Positions 15,741 through 23,593 of a stretch of DNA of 35,484 nucleotides are shown here, one piece after another. The DNA comes from Enterococcus florum (GTDB taxonomy: Bacteria > Bacillota > Bacilli > Lactobacillales > Enterococcaceae), in the NCBI RefSeq assembly GCF_004309355.1, contig NZ_BJCC01000018.1, positions 1 to 35,484 on the forward strand. The letters run 5' to 3'. Numbering within the stretch: position 1 is the first letter of the stretch; every line of letters starts with the position of its first letter. Position numbers and translations under genes: made by a program. The notes under the pieces are model-generated. The model was not told the origin of the DNA and searched no databases. It worked only from the letters and a program-made list of their open reading frames with translations.

Positions 15741-17426
15741 TTATAGTTTGGCGGTAAAATCACCGCAAAATGGGTCTACAGGACTCATTCCTTCAAAAGC
15801 TTCAGAGCCGATCATTTTTCTAATGACGGCATCAATGCTTGCTTTATTTCCAGTATAGGTATTGATATAGGTTGATACAGCTGGTATATCAAATAAATGA
15901 TAAGGGTTCGCTGTTGAAACAAAGATTGTCGGAATAGCTTTCATGAACCAAGGAGCATCCGCAGCCATTAAATGGATCCAATCCAATCGAGTGGTTGTTT
16001 GGTTGCTGGCGGTCTCAATGTTTGCGATATAAAGCGCTAAATCAAACTTTTCCTTCATTTCTGCCACGCCTTCTTCAAAAATCTCGTGAAAATCTAGGTG
16101 TTGGCGATCATAAAGGGTGACCTCAAAACCGAGATCCTGCAGCTGTTGTAGGAAAATGTCAGAAACCTTGCCGCCTTCCTTAAAGCCTCCATCATCCGAA
16201 TCGCCTAAAACAACCATTCGAATTCGTGGATAACGATCAACGGTCAAGGGAAGAAGCTGATCACGATCCTTGACTAGGGTGACAGATTTTTTAGCGACAG
16301 CTGCTGCTTTTTCTGCATGTTCCATAGTATGTAACTCCAGTGTTTCAGCAAGCTTTCTTTCAAACAACCCATTAGACATTTTTGTGGCGAGGATTCGCAA
16401 TACTGCTTCTTCTACTCGTTCTAGTTTCAACGTGCCATTTTCAATGGCCTTCTTGATAAAAGTGTAATCTTCATCAATATTCTTATTGAACAAAATCATA
16501 TCAATACCTGCGTTAATCGTGGCTGGCAGTAATTCTTCCCGCGGCAAAATTGAATTGTAGCCGATCATTGGTGTTGCGTCGGTAATCGCTAAGCCGTTAA
16601 AGCCAAGTTCATCACGCAGAAGACCCTCAATCAAGCGCTTTGAAGCGGAGGCTGGTCTTAGTTCTGAATCCTTCAAACCCGGAGAAAGTTTTCTTTCCCA
16701 AGCTGGCTGTAGGATATGACCAATCATGATACTGGTAATCCCTTGATCGATAAAGGTTTGGTAGATTTTCCCGTAGGAGTTCATCCATTCGTCAGCAGTT
16801 AAGGAGTTAACAGTACTCAACAGATGCTGGTCGCGCTCGTCAACACCATCACCAGGAAAATGCTTGATAACGGGGAGAATACCGTTTTTTTCCAGCCCTT
16901 TGATTTGAGCTGTAGCCATTTCAATCACACATTCTTGATCACTTCCAAAGGTTCGGGTGTTGGTGATGGGGTTGCGAAAGTTCATATCAATATCAACAAT
17001 CGGTGAAAAAGACATGTTGCAGCCGACTTGAGCAGCTTCGTATCCAGCAACATTGCCCAGTTCATAGGCATGTTCAGAGTCGTTTGTTGCTGCGATTTGC
17101 ATTGGCATTCCAAACCAAGTACCTTCCGTAATAATACCGTTTCCGCCAGACTCCAAATTTGCGGAGAAGAATAATGGAATGTCACTGGCTTCTTGGGCCG
17201 TTGTTAGCTGTCGCTTCATTTTCTCCGCTGAAGCAGGACGGTACATCATTCCTCCAGGACGGTAGGTTTTAATAAATTCTGCAATGTCCACCTGTTCGTC
17301 ATCTTGTCCAATGACAAAAAAAAGCTGTCCAATTTTTTCGTTTAAGGTCATGCTTTTGATTTTTACTTGAAGCAACTTAATTTGTTCTTTTGTTAATTGA
17401 TATGGTTTCTTTGTTAAATCTAACAT
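15741..17426 (-). CDS. Glycoside hydrolase family 3 protein with NagZ-like His/Asp dyad
   Basis: The 561-residue protein has a TIM-barrel GH3 domain (about 1-340) and a C-terminal alpha/beta sandwich. The nucleophile is Asp283 in AITDATPMIGYN. At 188-201 it reads KHFPGDGVDERDQH. NagZ-type N-acetylglucosaminidases carry KHFPGHG then DSH, where the Asp-His pair is the acid/base; here D199-x-H201 is kept but the first His is replaced by Asp193. This suggests a NagZ-like branch rather than a classical beta-glucosidase, though the operon suggests plant glycosides. There is no signal peptide. GGAGG lies 8 bases before the ATG. It is the first gene of the operon, directly after a promoter with a cre box. 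Confidence 0.88.
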   Translation of the reverse strand: MLDLTKKPYQLTKEQIKLLQVKIKSMTLNEKIGQLFFVIGQDDEQVDIAEFIKTYRPGGMMYRPASAEKMKRQLTTAQEASDIPLFFSANLESGGNGIITEGTWFGMPMQIAATNDSEHAYELGNVAGYEAAQVGCNMSFSPIVDIDMNFRNPITNTRTFGSDQECVIEMATAQIKGLEKNGILPVIKHFPGDGVDERDQHLLSTVNSLTADEWMNSYGKIYQTFIDQGITSIMIGHILQPAWERKLSPGLKDSELRPASASKRLIEGLLRDELGFNGLAITDATPMIGYNSILPREELLPATINAGIDMILFNKNIDEDYTFIKKAIENGTLKLERVEEAVLRILATKMSNGLFERKLAETLELHTMEHAEKAAAVAKKSVTLVKDRDQLLPLTVDRYPRIRMVVLGDSDDGGFKEGGKVSDIFLQQLQDLGFEVTLYDRQHLDFHEIFEEGVAEMKEKFDLALYIANIETASNQTTTRLDWIHLMAADAPWFMKAIPTIFVSTANPYHLFDIPAVSTYINTYTGNKASIDAVIRKMIGSEAFEGMSPVDPFCGDFTAKL

Positions 17427-17449
17427 GTGTTTCGAACCTCCATGATTTA

Positions 17450-17471
17450 AGTATACTTGTTGACGCTTTCA
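17450..17471 (-). promoter_or_regulatory. Promoter -10 with overlapping cre box for the GH3-GH78-HAD-GH43 operon
   Basis: Reading the minus strand, TGAAAGCGTCAACA (17458-17471) matches the CcpA cre consensus at all but one position, and TATACT (17450-17455) is the likely -10, 24 bases before the GH3 start. The cre box fills the spacer between -10 and the position of -35, so bound CcpA would block RNA polymerase. The -35 (GCTAAA) is poor, which suggests need for an activator. Confidence 0.7.
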
Positions 17472-17493
17472 GTTTAGCCTGGAAAGAATAGAG

Positions 17494-17564
17494 GAACCAT
17501 TGTGAAAAAACATCTGCTGTGTGGTCATTTCACTGGTTCTATTGATGAGTTTTTCTATTAGTGA
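17494..17564. repeat. Candidate activator/repressor operators upstream of the GH3 operon
   Basis: Two patterns occur upstream of the weak -35. One is an inverted repeat GAACCA-tt-GTGAAA (17494-17507) against TTTCACTGGTTC (17528-17539). The other is a direct repeat TCTATTGATGA (17538-17548) and TCTATTAGTGA (17554-17564), offset by 16 bases. Direct repeats suit AraC-type activators, two of which are encoded 4-6 kb away, and inverted repeats suit RpiR dimers. Assignment to a regulator is inference. Confidence 0.4.
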
Positions 17565-17653
17565 TAGTGTAAGGGAAATAATCTTTTTGGATAATTGAAA
17601 AAAGCGACTTTAGATGGTAAATCCTACGATAATCCGACTTTAATTAACAGTCT

Positions 17654-17708
17654 TCAAAAAAACTCTTTGTATTTATCCTCCAAAAGCAGGTTCAGGATAA
17701 ATACAAAG
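17654..17708 (-). terminator. Terminator of the EIIC-GH1 operon
   Basis: A perfect 15-bp stem (CTTTGTATTTATCCT with AGGATAAATACAAAG) and 14-base loop are followed on the minus strand by AGTTTTTTTG. It lies about 17 bases past the GH1 stop and separates this unit from the GH3 operon. Confidence 0.92.
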
Positions 17709-17724
17709 AACACGAAGCATATCT

Positions 17725-19149
17725 TTACATTGAGTTCGAATTCATAGGTGCTTCAAGGTTGGCACCGTTTTGCTGAATCACTTGCTGATAAAAATAGAAA
17801 CTATCTTTCTTATATCGCTTCAGTTTCTTTTCTGAGAGGTTATCTCGGTCAACAAAGATCAGGCCATACCTTTTTTCAATGCCATCGTTCACACTCAGTA
17901 AGTCTATGAAAGACCACGGGTTGAAAGAAATAATGTTGACTCCATCACGAAGTGCTTCTCTGAGTTGGTAAATGTGATCGTTCAAAAAACGGATCCGTGT
18001 TTGATCATGAATTTTTCCGTTTTCCAAGTGTTCTCGTTCAGACCAGCCGCACTCAGTGATCATTAAAGGCAGGTGAGGGTAGCGATCATGAACACGCTGC
18101 AATGCATATCGAAGACCAAGAGGATCAAAAGAAAAGCCCCATTCTGTGTGCAGCAATTCAGGATCATTGTAGCGTTCGATATGATCAACCACACCAGCCA
18201 GCATTTTGGATGCTGCCTGTTCATTGTGTCGAAAAATACTGGTACAGTACCAGTTGAGGCCTAAAAAATCGGCTCGCCCAGTTAAAAATTCTTTTTCGTC
18301 TTCGGGCTGGAAAGGCAAGGATATATTTTTTTCTTGTAATTTTCTCAAATAGTAGGTAGGAAACTCTCCTCTAACAGCAACATCCATTGTAATAAAACTG
18401 ACCATATCTTCCAATGATTTTCCGAGTAGAGCATCTGAAGATTTATGATTATAGGATAAGTTTGTCATATAGGAAACAGCAGGTCCGATTTTTGCATTTG
18501 GCAACAGCTTATGGCATAGGTTAAATGTTTTGGCCTGTGCTAGGAACATATGATAATTCGCATACTCCGCCATTGCTCGTAGCTTTTTAGGATTCTCTTC
18601 TTTGAGCCCAATCATACTTGGTACATTGATAAGCAAGGAATGTTCGTTAATGGTCAGCCAGTAATTAACCATGCTCCCAAATTCTTCAAAAAGCAATTTG
18701 GCATAACGGACATAGTCATCCACGCAGCGTCTGTCAGCCCAGCCGTTGTACTGTTCAACTAAGCTCTGAGGCAGATCAAAATGGAAAATAGTCACGATTG
18801 GTTCAATGCCGCTCTTTTTTAGGAGTGTGATTAAGCGACGGTAAAAAGCCAGCCCACGAGTATTTGGATGCGAATCATTACCATTAGGAAAAATTCTTGT
18901 CCAGCTAATTGAAAAACGATAAGACGTTAACCCAAGTTCTTTCATTAATGCAACATCTTCTGCTAAATGGTGATAGTGATCGACACTGACGGAGGTATCA
19001 AGATATTTTCCTTCCAACGAACGAATGTCTGCTACCGAAAGGCCTTTGCCATCCTCAGCAGCGGCTCCTTCTACTTGAAACGCAGAGGTGCTAGCTCCCC
19101 ATAAAAAATCAGCGGGGAAATCTGTTTTCAAATGTGCAATCACGCTCAT
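17725..19149 (-). CDS. Glycoside hydrolase family 1 6-phospho-beta-glycosidase
   Basis: The 474-residue protein is a complete GH1 barrel: FLWGASTSAFQVEG at 15-28, acid/base Glu169 in TINE and nucleophile Glu366 in ITECG. The usual motif is TENG, so the residue after the nucleophile is Cys367 instead of Asn. Near the C-terminus S419, K426 and Y428 have the Ser-x6-Lys-x-Tyr spacing that binds the 6-phosphate in enzymes such as LacG, which argues for a phosphorylated substrate imported by the PTS. The EIIC gene ends 3 bases upstream, so the two are coupled. No signal peptide. Confidence 0.9.
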   Translation of the reverse strand: MSVIAHLKTDFPADFLWGASTSAFQVEGAAAEDGKGLSVADIRSLEGKYLDTSVSVDHYHHLAEDVALMKELGLTSYRFSISWTRIFPNGNDSHPNTRGLAFYRRLITLLKKSGIEPIVTIFHFDLPQSLVEQYNGWADRRCVDDYVRYAKLLFEEFGSMVNYWLTINEHSLLINVPSMIGLKEENPKKLRAMAEYANYHMFLAQAKTFNLCHKLLPNAKIGPAVSYMTNLSYNHKSSDALLGKSLEDMVSFITMDVAVRGEFPTYYLRKLQEKNISLPFQPEDEKEFLTGRADFLGLNWYCTSIFRHNEQAASKMLAGVVDHIERYNDPELLHTEWGFSFDPLGLRYALQRVHDRYPHLPLMITECGWSEREHLENGKIHDQTRIRFLNDHIYQLREALRDGVNIISFNPWSFIDLLSVNDGIEKRYGLIFVDRDNLSEKKLKRYKKDSFYFYQQVIQQNGANLEAPMNSNSM

Positions 19150-19152
19150 TCC

Positions 19153-20439
19153 CTATTGCCCCTCTTCCTTTAATGCTTGCTTGTCTAATACTTTAAAAAA
19201 TGGATAGTACAAGAGCATCAGTAAAATGAAATTGATGATCCAGACAATCGTCCCTTGCCAGCCAACAGTAAATACACTGGCAATAGCTTTAGGAAGCGTC
19301 CAAGGCATTCCGAGTCCGATCATAGGATTGTAATTAGTGATGAAGCCTACTTTAACTGCTAGGAAGGCGACTCCGCCGCTAATCAAACTAGAGAGAGTGA
19401 AGGGAATAAACATTATTGGATTCAAAACAATCGGCATCCCGAAAATGACTGGTTCGTTGATATTGAACAAATTTGGAATCAAAGAAATTTTGAAGAATTC
19501 CTTATAGCGTTTAGATTTCCCGATAACGAGCCCCATAATCAGCAAGCTTAATGTTCCTCCGGCTGAATCGTTGTTGACAAAAGCGAACACAGCTAAGTTT
19601 TCTAAATGCGGAATTTGTTCACCCGCTTGAAAGGCAGCAGAACTGCCAACCATCATAGATATAATAATCGGCATGATAGCTGCTTGGACTGCCGCTGGAT
19701 GGATACCAAACAAAAATAGAATATTTGATAAAACAAACACTAATAAAATAGCTGGTACAGACCCGCCAATATTCATCAAAGGTTTAGCGATTAATTGGTT
19801 GATGAACTCAAAAAATGTGCCGTAGCTTGTGAAATCAAAGGCTAATCTAAACATGAAAACGAAAATAAATAGGATGATCCCAATAACTAAGGGCTCTAAG
19901 GATTGGCTAACCATAGAAGGCACTGAATCCGGTAGATGGATAACTAATTTCTTTACTCGGCTTAGCTTTACATAAGAGGCAGCGACCAAGATGGCAACTA
20001 AAATCGCAACGATGATTCCTTCACTGCCAAGATAGTTCATGGAAAAGGCCGCAGTTGCTTTTTCGCCTTCTCCAACTGACTGCGGTGCTAGCATAAAAAA
20101 GCTAGCCAGGCTTAGTAAACCAGCGACGATCCCGTTAGACTGTGACCTCTTCCCATAGCAATAGGCAATTGCAAAAACGATAAAAACGGCTAAAATGTTA
20201 GTTGAACCATTGACGATCGCGTTCATTGAGGCAGAGATCCCCATATTTTGGAACCATTCATTTACAGGTTTTATTGGGAAATTTGCCAATATCGAGAAAA
20301 CAGAAGCGCCAATGGTCACTGGAAGCGTCATGATCATCCCTTCCGAGATACTTTGCATGACTTTGTTTTGGCCTAATTTGTTAGAAAAGGGAACTAAGGT
20401 TTTTTCTAACAGTTGTTGAAAGCGGTCCATAAATTTCAT
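19153..20439 (-). CDS. PTS cellobiose-type (lactose/cellobiose family) EIIC permease
   Basis: This 428-residue membrane protein is the sugar-translocating subunit of a lactose/cellobiose-family PTS. It opens with a short amphipathic cytosolic segment (FMDRFQQLLEKTLVPFSNKLG), then about ten hydrophobic helices, and contains the family motifs FNINEPVIFGMPIVLNP (near 334), a loop implicated in sugar binding, and the NNDSAGG segment. AAGGATG precedes the ATG. No EIIA or EIIB lies in the window, so it must borrow these from another PTS or the general cellobiose system. Pairing with GH1 implies import and phosphorylation of a beta-glycoside. Confidence 0.93.
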   Translation of the reverse strand: MKFMDRFQQLLEKTLVPFSNKLGQNKVMQSISEGMIMTLPVTIGASVFSILANFPIKPVNEWFQNMGISASMNAIVNGSTNILAVFIVFAIAYCYGKRSQSNGIVAGLLSLASFFMLAPQSVGEGEKATAAFSMNYLGSEGIIVAILVAILVAASYVKLSRVKKLVIHLPDSVPSMVSQSLEPLVIGIILFIFVFMFRLAFDFTSYGTFFEFINQLIAKPLMNIGGSVPAILLVFVLSNILFLFGIHPAAVQAAIMPIIISMMVGSSAAFQAGEQIPHLENLAVFAFVNNDSAGGTLSLLIMGLVIGKSKRYKEFFKISLIPNLFNINEPVIFGMPIVLNPIMFIPFTLSSLISGGVAFLAVKVGFITNYNPMIGLGMPWTLPKAIASVFTVGWQGTIVWIINFILLMLLYYPFFKVLDKQALKEEGQ

Positions 20440-20581
20440 TTTTCAACATCCTTTCTTTTTCATGATTTTATTTTATCAACTTGAGGAAAGGATTTGTTTT
20501 TCGATTAATGCTCACTTTTCCTATTGGGCTGATTTTTTTTAATTGTGTTGAAATAATAAACAATTCATGAAGGAGGAACAG
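20440..20581. promoter_or_regulatory. Divergent promoter region between EIIC and the RpiR regulator
   Basis: This AT-rich gap should drive both the EIIC-GH1 unit and the regulator. A TAAAAT -10-like element lies about 35 bases upstream of EIIC on the minus strand. On the plus side an imperfect palindrome ATTGT...ACAAT stands just before the RpiR ribosome binding site. No clear cre box was found here, unlike at the other promoters of the locus. Confidence 0.4.
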
Positions 20582-21379
20582 ATGAAACAAACGTTGGTAC
20601 TTTTAGATTACTTGAATGAACATGCTAGATCTGATACCTATTCAAGAATTATTAGCTTCATTTTTAAAGCTAAGGCTCATATTCCTGAGATGACGATCAC
20701 CGAAATGGCGGATGCAATTTTCGTAACCCCGTCTACTATTACTCGATTTTGCAAACACTTTGGATTTCGATCCTTCTTAGAATTAAAGGAGGCAATTGAA
20801 GTTGAAAACCAAACAGATCCGACGCGATTGTTTCGCCTAAGCAGGGAAGAATTTTTAAGTATATCCTCAGAACCGTACTTTTCATTTGAAGCGTATGGAC
20901 AAGCGATTATTCGTTCAATCCAGGATACTATAAATACAGTGGATATCACTATGATTGAACAATTGATCGATTTGATCATCCGGCATGAGAATATCATGAT
21001 CTTTGGCTACAGCACATCTATTCAAACAGCCCGTTCATTACAAGAGGGGTTGATATTATCCAATAAGCTGACGTATGTTGGGGGAAATGCTGGGCTACAG
21101 CTGGAACTTGCTCGATCCTTAACAAAGGATTCTTTAGCAATCATTCTTTCTTCATACGGTAATTTCTTTTCAAACCATTCTGCGATATTTGATCAGATTC
21201 TTCGATCAAAGTGTCCAACTATTTTGCTGACACAGCAACAGAATATTTTTTTTAGTCCTTCGATTGATCACGTATTTATTATTAATTCAAAAAACTTTCA
21301 AAAAGTAGGCAGCTATTCGATGAACTTCTTTATTGATTTTCTTTGTCGTAAATATTTTGATACCACTCTGAAGAAATAA
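20582..21379 (+). CDS. RpiR-family transcriptional regulator (HTH + SIS)
   Basis: The 265-residue protein has an N-terminal RpiR helix-turn-helix (MTITEMADAIFVTPSTITRF, then CKHFGFRSFLELK, about residues 33-66) and a C-terminal SIS sugar-phosphate-binding domain (about 115-245, with IMIFGYSTSIQTARSLQEGL). Such regulators sense phosphosugars. AAGGAGG lies 5 bases before the ATG at 20582; an earlier in-frame ATG at 20567 overlaps that ribosome binding site and is unlikely. Divergent orientation from EIIC-GH1 suggests it controls that unit, perhaps in response to the 6-phosphorylated glycoside or its product. Confidence 0.92.
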   Translation: MKQTLVLLDYLNEHARSDTYSRIISFIFKAKAHIPEMTITEMADAIFVTPSTITRFCKHFGFRSFLELKEAIEVENQTDPTRLFRLSREEFLSISSEPYFSFEAYGQAIIRSIQDTINTVDITMIEQLIDLIIRHENIMIFGYSTSIQTARSLQEGLILSNKLTYVGGNAGLQLELARSLTKDSLAIILSSYGNFFSNHSAIFDQILRSKCPTILLTQQQNIFFSPSIDHVFIINSKNFQKVGSYSMNFFIDFLCRKYFDTTLKK

Positions 21380-21439
21380 TCATCAATAGTATTCAATGGA
21401 TGAATAGATACTAAAAATGAAAGTGGGAGGGAAAATAAG

Positions 21440-22456
21440 ATGGAGCAAAAAATTCTTACAATTCTACAAAATAAAAATCATCCTCGTGACTGGAACGAGC
21501 TGGGACCTGAAATGAAGCCGCGGCGTTCAAGTGTATTGAAAAGCGAGCCCGTGTATGAATTTTTTCATACGCTGGATGATTCTTTAGAGGTGAATCCTAA
21601 ATCAATTGCGGTGTCAGTTCAGCCAGTGAACTCCTTCATCCCTTTTCATGTGCATAATTTTGTGGAAATCATTGTTCCGCTTATAGGAGAATGTACGGTT
21701 ATTACCAAAAACGATGAGCTGAAGTTAAAACAAAACGATTTGATCATTATTGGGAACCATACGATTCATCGAGTAAAGCCAATCGAAGCGGATACGATTG
21801 TCGTTAATCTGACATTGAAAGATACCGCCTTTAATTTAAATGATTATCATTTTATGAACGAGGATCGTGCAACGAAAAAGGTGTCTTCTTTACTTTTTTC
21901 GTTGCTGTCGAATGAGAGACAAGGAGAAAATATTTATCGTTTGTTCCGGACACATCAGGATAAGAAGATTCATTTGTTGTTAGAAGACATCATCCAAGAG
22001 TATTATTACCCAGATACACAGTCGAATCAGATCATCCGGTTAGAGCTGTTGACACTCTTTGGACGATTGATTCGCTCTGCTGCCAGCGAACAAGCAATGA
22101 TTGCTGGAGAAGATGAGGGTGGGATCAATTTATTATCTCTGCTGCTGTATATTGAGAAAAACTATGCGCATATTACCTTGGATGATATGGCACAGCATTT
22201 TGGCTTCAATCCAAACTATTTATCTTCCTACTTAAAAAAACACACAGGACGCACCTTCATCAAATTAGTCCATTTGCAACGAGTGAATGTCGCGGCCGAA
22301 TATTTGACCTATACAAATGCGCCAATTGAACAGATTGCATTAAAAGTAGGATATGAAAATCCTTCTTACTTTTATAAAGTGTTCCGCAAGTATCTAAAGT
22401 TATTGCCAACTGAATATCGAGAGAAGAGTTCCCTTCACGTAAAAAAAACCGATTGA
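21440..22456 (+). CDS. AraC-family transcriptional regulator with N-terminal cupin domain
   Basis: The 338-residue protein joins a cupin-like sensor (about residues 45-130, FIPFHVHNFVEIIVPLIGEC and the HTIHRVKP strand) to a C-terminal AraC DNA-binding domain (about 228-330) with both helix-turn-helix units: ITLDDMAQHFGFNPNYLSSY and APIEQIALKVGYENPSYFYK. GGGAGG is 10 bases before the ATG. Cupin-AraC proteins usually activate neighbouring glycosidase genes in response to a sugar. It follows RpiR by 60 bases on the same strand and converges on a second AraC gene. Confidence 0.93.
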   Translation: MEQKILTILQNKNHPRDWNELGPEMKPRRSSVLKSEPVYEFFHTLDDSLEVNPKSIAVSVQPVNSFIPFHVHNFVEIIVPLIGECTVITKNDELKLKQNDLIIIGNHTIHRVKPIEADTIVVNLTLKDTAFNLNDYHFMNEDRATKKVSSLLFSLLSNERQGENIYRLFRTHQDKKIHLLLEDIIQEYYYPDTQSNQIIRLELLTLFGRLIRSAASEQAMIAGEDEGGINLLSLLLYIEKNYAHITLDDMAQHFGFNPNYLSSYLKKHTGRTFIKLVHLQRVNVAAEYLTYTNAPIEQIALKVGYENPSYFYKVFRKYLKLLPTEYREKSSLHVKKTD

Positions 22457-22469
22457 GGACTCAATCGGT
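22448..22469 (-). terminator. Terminator for the minus-strand AraC gene
   Basis: ACCGATTGA pairs with TCAATCGGT around GGAC. On the minus strand the stem is followed by a run of eight T. The stem overlaps the last codons of the convergent plus-strand AraC gene. Confidence 0.75.
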
Positions 22470-22471
22470 CA

Positions 22472-22517
22472 GACAGTAGACACTGTCCATTTTATGGAGG
22501 AGGTCTACTGTCTTTTT
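22472..22517 (+). terminator. Terminator for the plus-strand AraC gene
   Basis: GACAGTAGAC (22472-22481) pairs perfectly with GTCTACTGTC (22503-22512), followed by TTTTT. The T-run overlaps the stop of the minus-strand AraC gene, so the two genes end in interleaved terminators. Confidence 0.85.
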
Positions 22518-23478
22518 AGAGCTTAAATTTTTTCCGATACTGATTTGGAGAGATTCCGGTTTGCTTTTTGAAGAAGTGATAGAAATAGGCTTCAGTAGAA
22601 AATCCTAAATGCTCTGCAATGAGTTGAATCGTTAAATCAGTGGTATTTAATAACTGTTGAGCTTTTTGCGTTCGAATCATTTGTGCGTAGTGGGCAATGG
22701 TCATTTGAGTTTGACGCTTTAACAGTCGATTCAAGTACTCGGCATTGTAATGTAAAGCAACTTCAATTTCTTTGCGAGAGATATGGCCAAAACGGCTTTC
22801 GATTAAATGAATCAAACGATTGACAAGATACTGTTCCTTCGATAAGTCTAGGTCAATTTGTTGAAGTGAGAACTGATTAACATTTTCTAAGGCATCTAAT
22901 AGACGTAAAATTAATCCTCGTTGAAAATAGGCGCGTCCGATTTTAGACGTTGCCACTTCTAACTGTAAAGAATCAATAATGACATGGAAGCTCTCACTTT
23001 GATAAGGCAAACAAGGAGTGAACTCGATATAACTGCGTTTCCATTGAGAATCTGTTTGTAGATTTTTTTCTAGGAATGTAAAAATAGGCCCGTTACTCGA
23101 ATCATTCGCTAACAACTCTTGAAGCAGTGTTGGTGATAAGTTCAAAAAGACAACATTGCAGCCTTCTGAAAGGATTTCGCGATGCAGAATCTGTGTATTT
23201 AATAAACAGCCTTCTCCAGCACGAAGAACATACTCCTTATCCTCAATATAATTGGTTAATTCCCCCTGAAGTACATACATCAATTCAAAATTCTGATTTT
23301 TATGCAACGCTTGATACTCTTCATTTTCAAAAGCCGTAATGTCACCATCTTGCACCTTGGTATAAAGAATGTTATCTCTAATTTTTTGTTTGTAGAAAAT
23401 GGCGATAGGGGAATGAATGCTAATTTGAGGGATTTCAGCGTCACCAAAATGAAGTTCAGAAAATGGATCTTTTTTCAT
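22516..23478 (-). CDS. Second AraC-family regulator with N-terminal cupin domain
   Basis: The 320-residue protein carries a cupin-like sensor (about residues 50-115, FELMYVLQGELTNYIEDKEY) and a C-terminal AraC domain (about 215-318) with ISRKEIEVALHYNAEYLNRL and LTIQLIAEHLGFSTEAYFYH, then FFKKQTGISPNQYRK. GGAGGTG precedes the ATG. It is divergent from the GH2 gene and shares its promoter region and cre box with it, so GH2 is the most likely target. It is tail-to-tail with the other AraC gene. Confidence 0.93.
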   Translation of the reverse strand: MKKDPFSELHFGDAEIPQISIHSPIAIFYKQKIRDNILYTKVQDGDITAFENEEYQALHKNQNFELMYVLQGELTNYIEDKEYVLRAGEGCLLNTQILHREILSEGCNVVFLNLSPTLLQELLANDSSNGPIFTFLEKNLQTDSQWKRSYIEFTPCLPYQSESFHVIIDSLQLEVATSKIGRAYFQRGLILRLLDALENVNQFSLQQIDLDLSKEQYLVNRLIHLIESRFGHISRKEIEVALHYNAEYLNRLLKRQTQMTIAHYAQMIRTQKAQQLLNTTDLTIQLIAEHLGFSTEAYFYHFFKKQTGISPNQYRKKFKL

Positions 23479-23507
23479 AAAACACCTCCGAAAGGTCGGG
23501 AAATTAT

Positions 23508-23521
23508 AGTAAACGGTTTCT
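23508..23521. promoter_or_regulatory. cre box between AraC and GH2 genes
   Basis: AGTAAACGGTTTCT matches the CcpA operator consensus except at its two outermost bases. It lies in the 115-base divergent region, 30 bases upstream of the AraC start and 73 bases upstream of the GH2 start. Core promoter hexamers are unclear on both sides. Confidence 0.6.
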
Positions 23522-23593
23522 TGAAGTCGGTATTTTTCATTATATCACAGAGAACGAGTGACTAGAATAAGGAGTATCAAAGGAGGAAACCAG

